NCBI GenBank assembly: GCA_014323965.1
Contig: JACONB010000117.1
Location: forward strand, 1 to 6,160
Source: Prochloron sp. SP5CPC1
GTDB lineage: Bacteria; Cyanobacteriota; Cyanobacteriia; Cyanobacteriales; Prochloraceae
DNA: 6,160 nt
Direction: 5' to 3'
A program made the position numbers and the translations under genes. The notes under the pieces are model-generated. The model worked only from the letters and a program-made list of their open reading frames with translations. It was not told the origin of the DNA and searched no databases. Positions 4,485-6,160 of the stretch are shown here, one piece after another. Numbering within the stretch: position 1 is the stretch's first letter; each line of letters opens with the position of its first letter.

Positions 4485-5525
4485 AAATTTAAATTTATTT
4501 TTAATCTGTTTTAATAATTGATACATCTCCGGGAGGCGCGCGGTTATGGCGGAAGCTTTGAGATATAATTTGTGAGGCACTGCGGGAGTACCAGACACAA
4601 TCTCCCCCGCTGGAACATCGTGAAGAATGCCGGTTTGGGCAGTAGCGATGGCCCCATCTCCAATTTTAGCCTCATTGGCTATCCCTACTTGACCGCCTAA
4701 CATAACTTGATTACTAATTGTTACCCTACCAGCTAAACCTACTTGGGCAGCAAAAGCACAATAGGAACCTACCTGACAGCCATGGCCTATCTGAACTAAG
4801 TTATCTATTTTAGTATGGCTGCCGATGCGGGTTTCCCCCACGGCGGGACGGTCGATATTGCTGTTGCACCCTACTTCAACTCCGTCTTCCAGCACAGTAC
4901 AGCCAGATTGTTCCATCTTCACCCAGCCTTGGGGAGTGGGGACGAAGCCAAAACCTTCCGCACCGATGACTGCACCACTATGAATGACGCAATGAGCACC
5001 AATACGAGTGCGTTCATGGATGGTACAATTGGCGTGGAGGATAGTACTGTGGCCGATTTCTACATCGGGATACACTACCACATTGGGGTGAATACAAGCG
5101 CGATCGCCTATTTTCACCCTTTCTTGAATTACTACATTCGCTCCCATATAAACATTTTTCCCCACCACCGCAGAGTCTGCTATAATTGCTGTAGGATGAA
5201 TTCCTGGCTCGGGGTGGAAAGGCTGATAAAATAGACTTATACTTTGGGCAAATAGTTGGCGGGGTGAGTCTGTAGCAAGCCAAGCAATACCCAGATCCAA
5301 AGCAGTCTTCTGGAGAGTTTCATCCAGGGGTAAAATCAAAGCAGTAGCAGCAGTTTGAGTGAGGAACTTGGCATATTTTGCACCCTCAATGTAGCTGAGG
5401 GTTCCCGAGACTGCTTGATCAATAGCTGCAACTCCAGTAATATTTGGGTTACAATGGGGAGCGAGGGGGAGACTATTATGATATTCTCCCTTCCCTAATT
5501 CTTCCAAAAGTTCGCTAAATTTCAT
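4479..5525 (-). CDS. lpxD: UDP-3-O-(3-hydroxyacyl)glucosamine N-acyltransferase LpxD
   Basis: A 348-residue acyltransferase that adds the N-linked 3-hydroxyacyl chain from acyl carrier protein to UDP-3-O-acyl-glucosamine, the third step of lipid A-type glycolipid synthesis, in the cytosol. Residues 1-100 form the uridine-binding N-terminal domain (MKFSELLEELG at the start, SYIEGAKYAKFL at 44-55). From about 105 to 315 there are hexapeptide repeats making a left-handed beta helix, starting HPTAIIADSAVVGKNV. Key family motifs are GAEGFGFVP (188-196), IDRPAVGETRIG (224-235) and QIGHG (245-249), with catalytic His248, then SGTPAVPHK (311-319). A C-terminal helix (about 325-343) follows. The last residues NKFKFM come from AT-rich sequence and the edge of a repeat. 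The length is normal. The ATG at 5525 gives the canonical N-terminus, but it has no clear Shine-Dalgarno and lies only 21 bp from the divergent TerD-family start. Confidence 0.95.
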   Translation of the reverse strand: MKFSELLEELGKGEYHNSLPLAPHCNPNITGVAAIDQAVSGTLSYIEGAKYAKFLTQTAATALILPLDETLQKTALDLGIAWLATDSPRQLFAQSISLFYQPFHPEPGIHPTAIIADSAVVGKNVYMGANVVIQERVKIGDRACIHPNVVVYPDVEIGHSTILHANCTIHERTRIGAHCVIHSGAVIGAEGFGFVPTPQGWVKMEQSGCTVLEDGVEVGCNSNIDRPAVGETRIGSHTKIDNLVQIGHGCQVGSYCAFAAQVGLAGRVTISNQVMLGGQVGIANEAKIGDGAIATAQTGILHDVPAGEIVSGTPAVPHKLYLKASAITARLPEMYQLLKQIKNKFKFM

Positions 5526-5530
5526 GCTCG

Positions 5531-5537
5531 TAGGAGG
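5531..5537 (+). promoter_or_regulatory. Strong ribosome binding site for the TerD-family gene
   Basis: TAGGAGG at 5531-5537 is a near-perfect Shine-Dalgarno sequence nine bases before the ATG at 5547, and it fixes that start. It fills much of the 21-bp gap between the two divergent start codons, so neither gene has room for a promoter in the gap; the TerD promoter must lie inside the lpxD coding region, and the lpxD promoter inside the TerD-family gene. Confidence 0.75.
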
Positions 5538-5546
5538 TAGTTAAAG

Positions 5547-6122
5547 ATGACAATTTCACTGAAGAAAGGAGAAAGAGTCTCCTTGGAAAAAGTAGCACCA
5601 GGTTTGGTGGCAGGATTTATTGGTCTTGGTTGGGATGTGAAAGCTACGGATACCGGGAGTGATTTCGATTTGGACGCATCTGTTTTTCTCCTAGGTGCTG
5701 ATGAAAAAAAGGTTTCTGACAAACACTTTATTTTTTACAATAACCTCACCTCACCAGATCCAGATAAATCAGTGCAGTTAATGGGGGATAATCGCACTGG
5801 GGAAGGAGAAGGAGACGACGAAGTAGTTATCGTGGATCTGCGTAAAATACCAGCAGAAGTGGAGAAAATCGTTATTTGTGTCACTATCTATGAAGCAGAT
5901 AAACGGGGACAAAATTTTGGTCAAGTGGGGAATGCTTACGTGCGTCTAGTGGATGTGCAGAGCAAGAAGGAAGTGCTGCGCTATGATTTAGAAGAGGATT
6001 TTTCTGTGGAAACTGCATTGATTATGACAGAATTATACCGCAAAAATGGCGAGTGGCGAGTTAATGCGGTGGGTTCTGGCTATCAAGGTGGTTTGGAAGC
6101 TCTCTTAAATAGGTATAGTTAA
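5547..6122 (+). CDS. TerD-family calcium-binding stress protein
   Basis: A 191-residue protein matching the usual length of single-domain TerD/TerE/TerZ proteins. Signatures are ISLKKGERVSLEK (3-15), LGWDVKATDTGSDFDLDASVFLL (27-49) and YNNLTSPDPDKSVQLMGDNRTGEGEGDDE (64-92), which carry the clustered acidic residues that bind calcium in this family, then IVICVTIYEA (108-117) and a C-terminal LYRKNGEWRVNAVGSGYQGGL (163-183). The proteins are cytosolic; they were first linked to tellurite resistance and are now seen as part of a wider stress-response network with TerC-type membrane partners (family knowledge). No signal peptide is present. The start has a strong TAGGAGG site. A ribosome site at the right edge suggests a following gene on the same strand, and ter genes are often tandem. 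I cannot say which ter paralogue this is, so no symbol is given. Confidence 0.93.
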   Translation: MTISLKKGERVSLEKVAPGLVAGFIGLGWDVKATDTGSDFDLDASVFLLGADEKKVSDKHFIFYNNLTSPDPDKSVQLMGDNRTGEGEGDDEVVIVDLRKIPAEVEKIVICVTIYEADKRGQNFGQVGNAYVRLVDVQSKKEVLRYDLEEDFSVETALIMTELYRKNGEWRVNAVGSGYQGGLEALLNRYS

Positions 6123-6124
6123 AA

Positions 6125-6149
6125 GTTAATATACTATTCTTAGTATAAC
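6125..6149. repeat. Small AT-rich hairpin after the TerD-family gene
   Basis: ATACTA-TTCT-TAGTAT (6131-6146) is a perfect 6-bp stem with a 4-base loop, extended by one more T-A pair (6130/6147), and by GTT/AAC with a bulge. It lies 8 bp after the stop codon and just before the next ribosome site. It is too weak and has no T-run, so it is more likely an intercistronic mRNA structure or an operator than a terminator. Confidence 0.5.
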
Positions 6150-6151
6150 TC

Positions 6152-6158
6152 AGGAGGT
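6152..6158 (+). promoter_or_regulatory. Ribosome binding site of a gene starting beyond the right edge
   Basis: AGGAGGT at 6152-6158 is a near-perfect anti-Shine-Dalgarno match at the window end. With normal spacing, a plus-strand start codon would fall a few bases beyond 6160. Together with the short 29-bp gap after the TerD-family stop, this suggests an operon, possibly with another ter gene. Confidence 0.6.
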
Positions 6159-6160
6159 AA

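Noticed and set aside
4295..4486. 63-residue plus-strand open frame between hicB and lpxD
   Set aside because: Consists of inverted-repeat sequence and has no ribosome site; the translation is not protein-like.
4815..5234. 139-residue plus-strand open frame
   Set aside because: Antisense to the beta-helix part of lpxD, where the regular hexapeptide coding tends to leave long open frames on the other strand.

Overview
The window is chromosomal DNA from a cyanobacterium. The evidence is a petB gene for the cytochrome b6 subunit of the photosynthetic cytochrome b6f complex, a ctpA gene of the D1-processing-protease type, three copies of the HIP1 octamer GCGATCGC (3217-3224, 4230-4237, 5100-5107), protein families that are especially common in cyanobacteria (DUF4058, DUF29, DUF1499), and short dispersed palindromic repeats of the kind seen in large filamentous or colonial cyanobacterial genomes. 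No finer taxonomic call is supported.

Layout. 1-589 (-): 5' part of petB, running off the left edge. 590-721: divergent promoter region. 722-1933 (+): ctpA, followed 9 bp later by a DUF1499 gene (1943-2317), probably one transcript. 2318-2396: a repeat patch (hairpin plus three 8-mers). 2397-3200 (+): DUF4058 gene. 3243-3701 (-): DUF29 gene, convergent with it across a 42-bp gap holding a GGCGATCGCC palindrome. 3702-3875: divergent promoters. 3876-3983 (+): remains of a HicA toxin gene with a nonsense codon and an apparent loss of its 3' end, directly abutting an intact hicB antitoxin (3985-4221). 4222-4478: no gene, two inverted-repeat elements. 4479-5525 (-): lpxD, whose stop codon lies inside the second element. 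5547-6122 (+): TerD-family gene, divergent from lpxD with only 21 bp between start codons. 6123-6160: a small hairpin and a strong Shine-Dalgarno sequence for a gene starting just beyond the right edge.

How the parts work together. petB and ctpA both serve the thylakoid electron-transport chain: one is a core subunit of cytochrome b6f, the other matures photosystem II D1 in the lumen. lpxD acts in lipid A-type outer-membrane glycolipid synthesis. The TerD-family gene is a calcium-binding stress protein and probably begins a ter cluster. The middle (about 2320-4480) is accessory in character: unknown-function families, a decayed toxin-antitoxin module and repeats. I found no clear new multi-gene system. 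The most informative points are the hicA ruin beside a still readable hicB, the repeat that supplies the lpxD stop, the compressed lpxD/terD divergent junction, and a nuclease-fold-like motif pattern in the DUF4058 protein.
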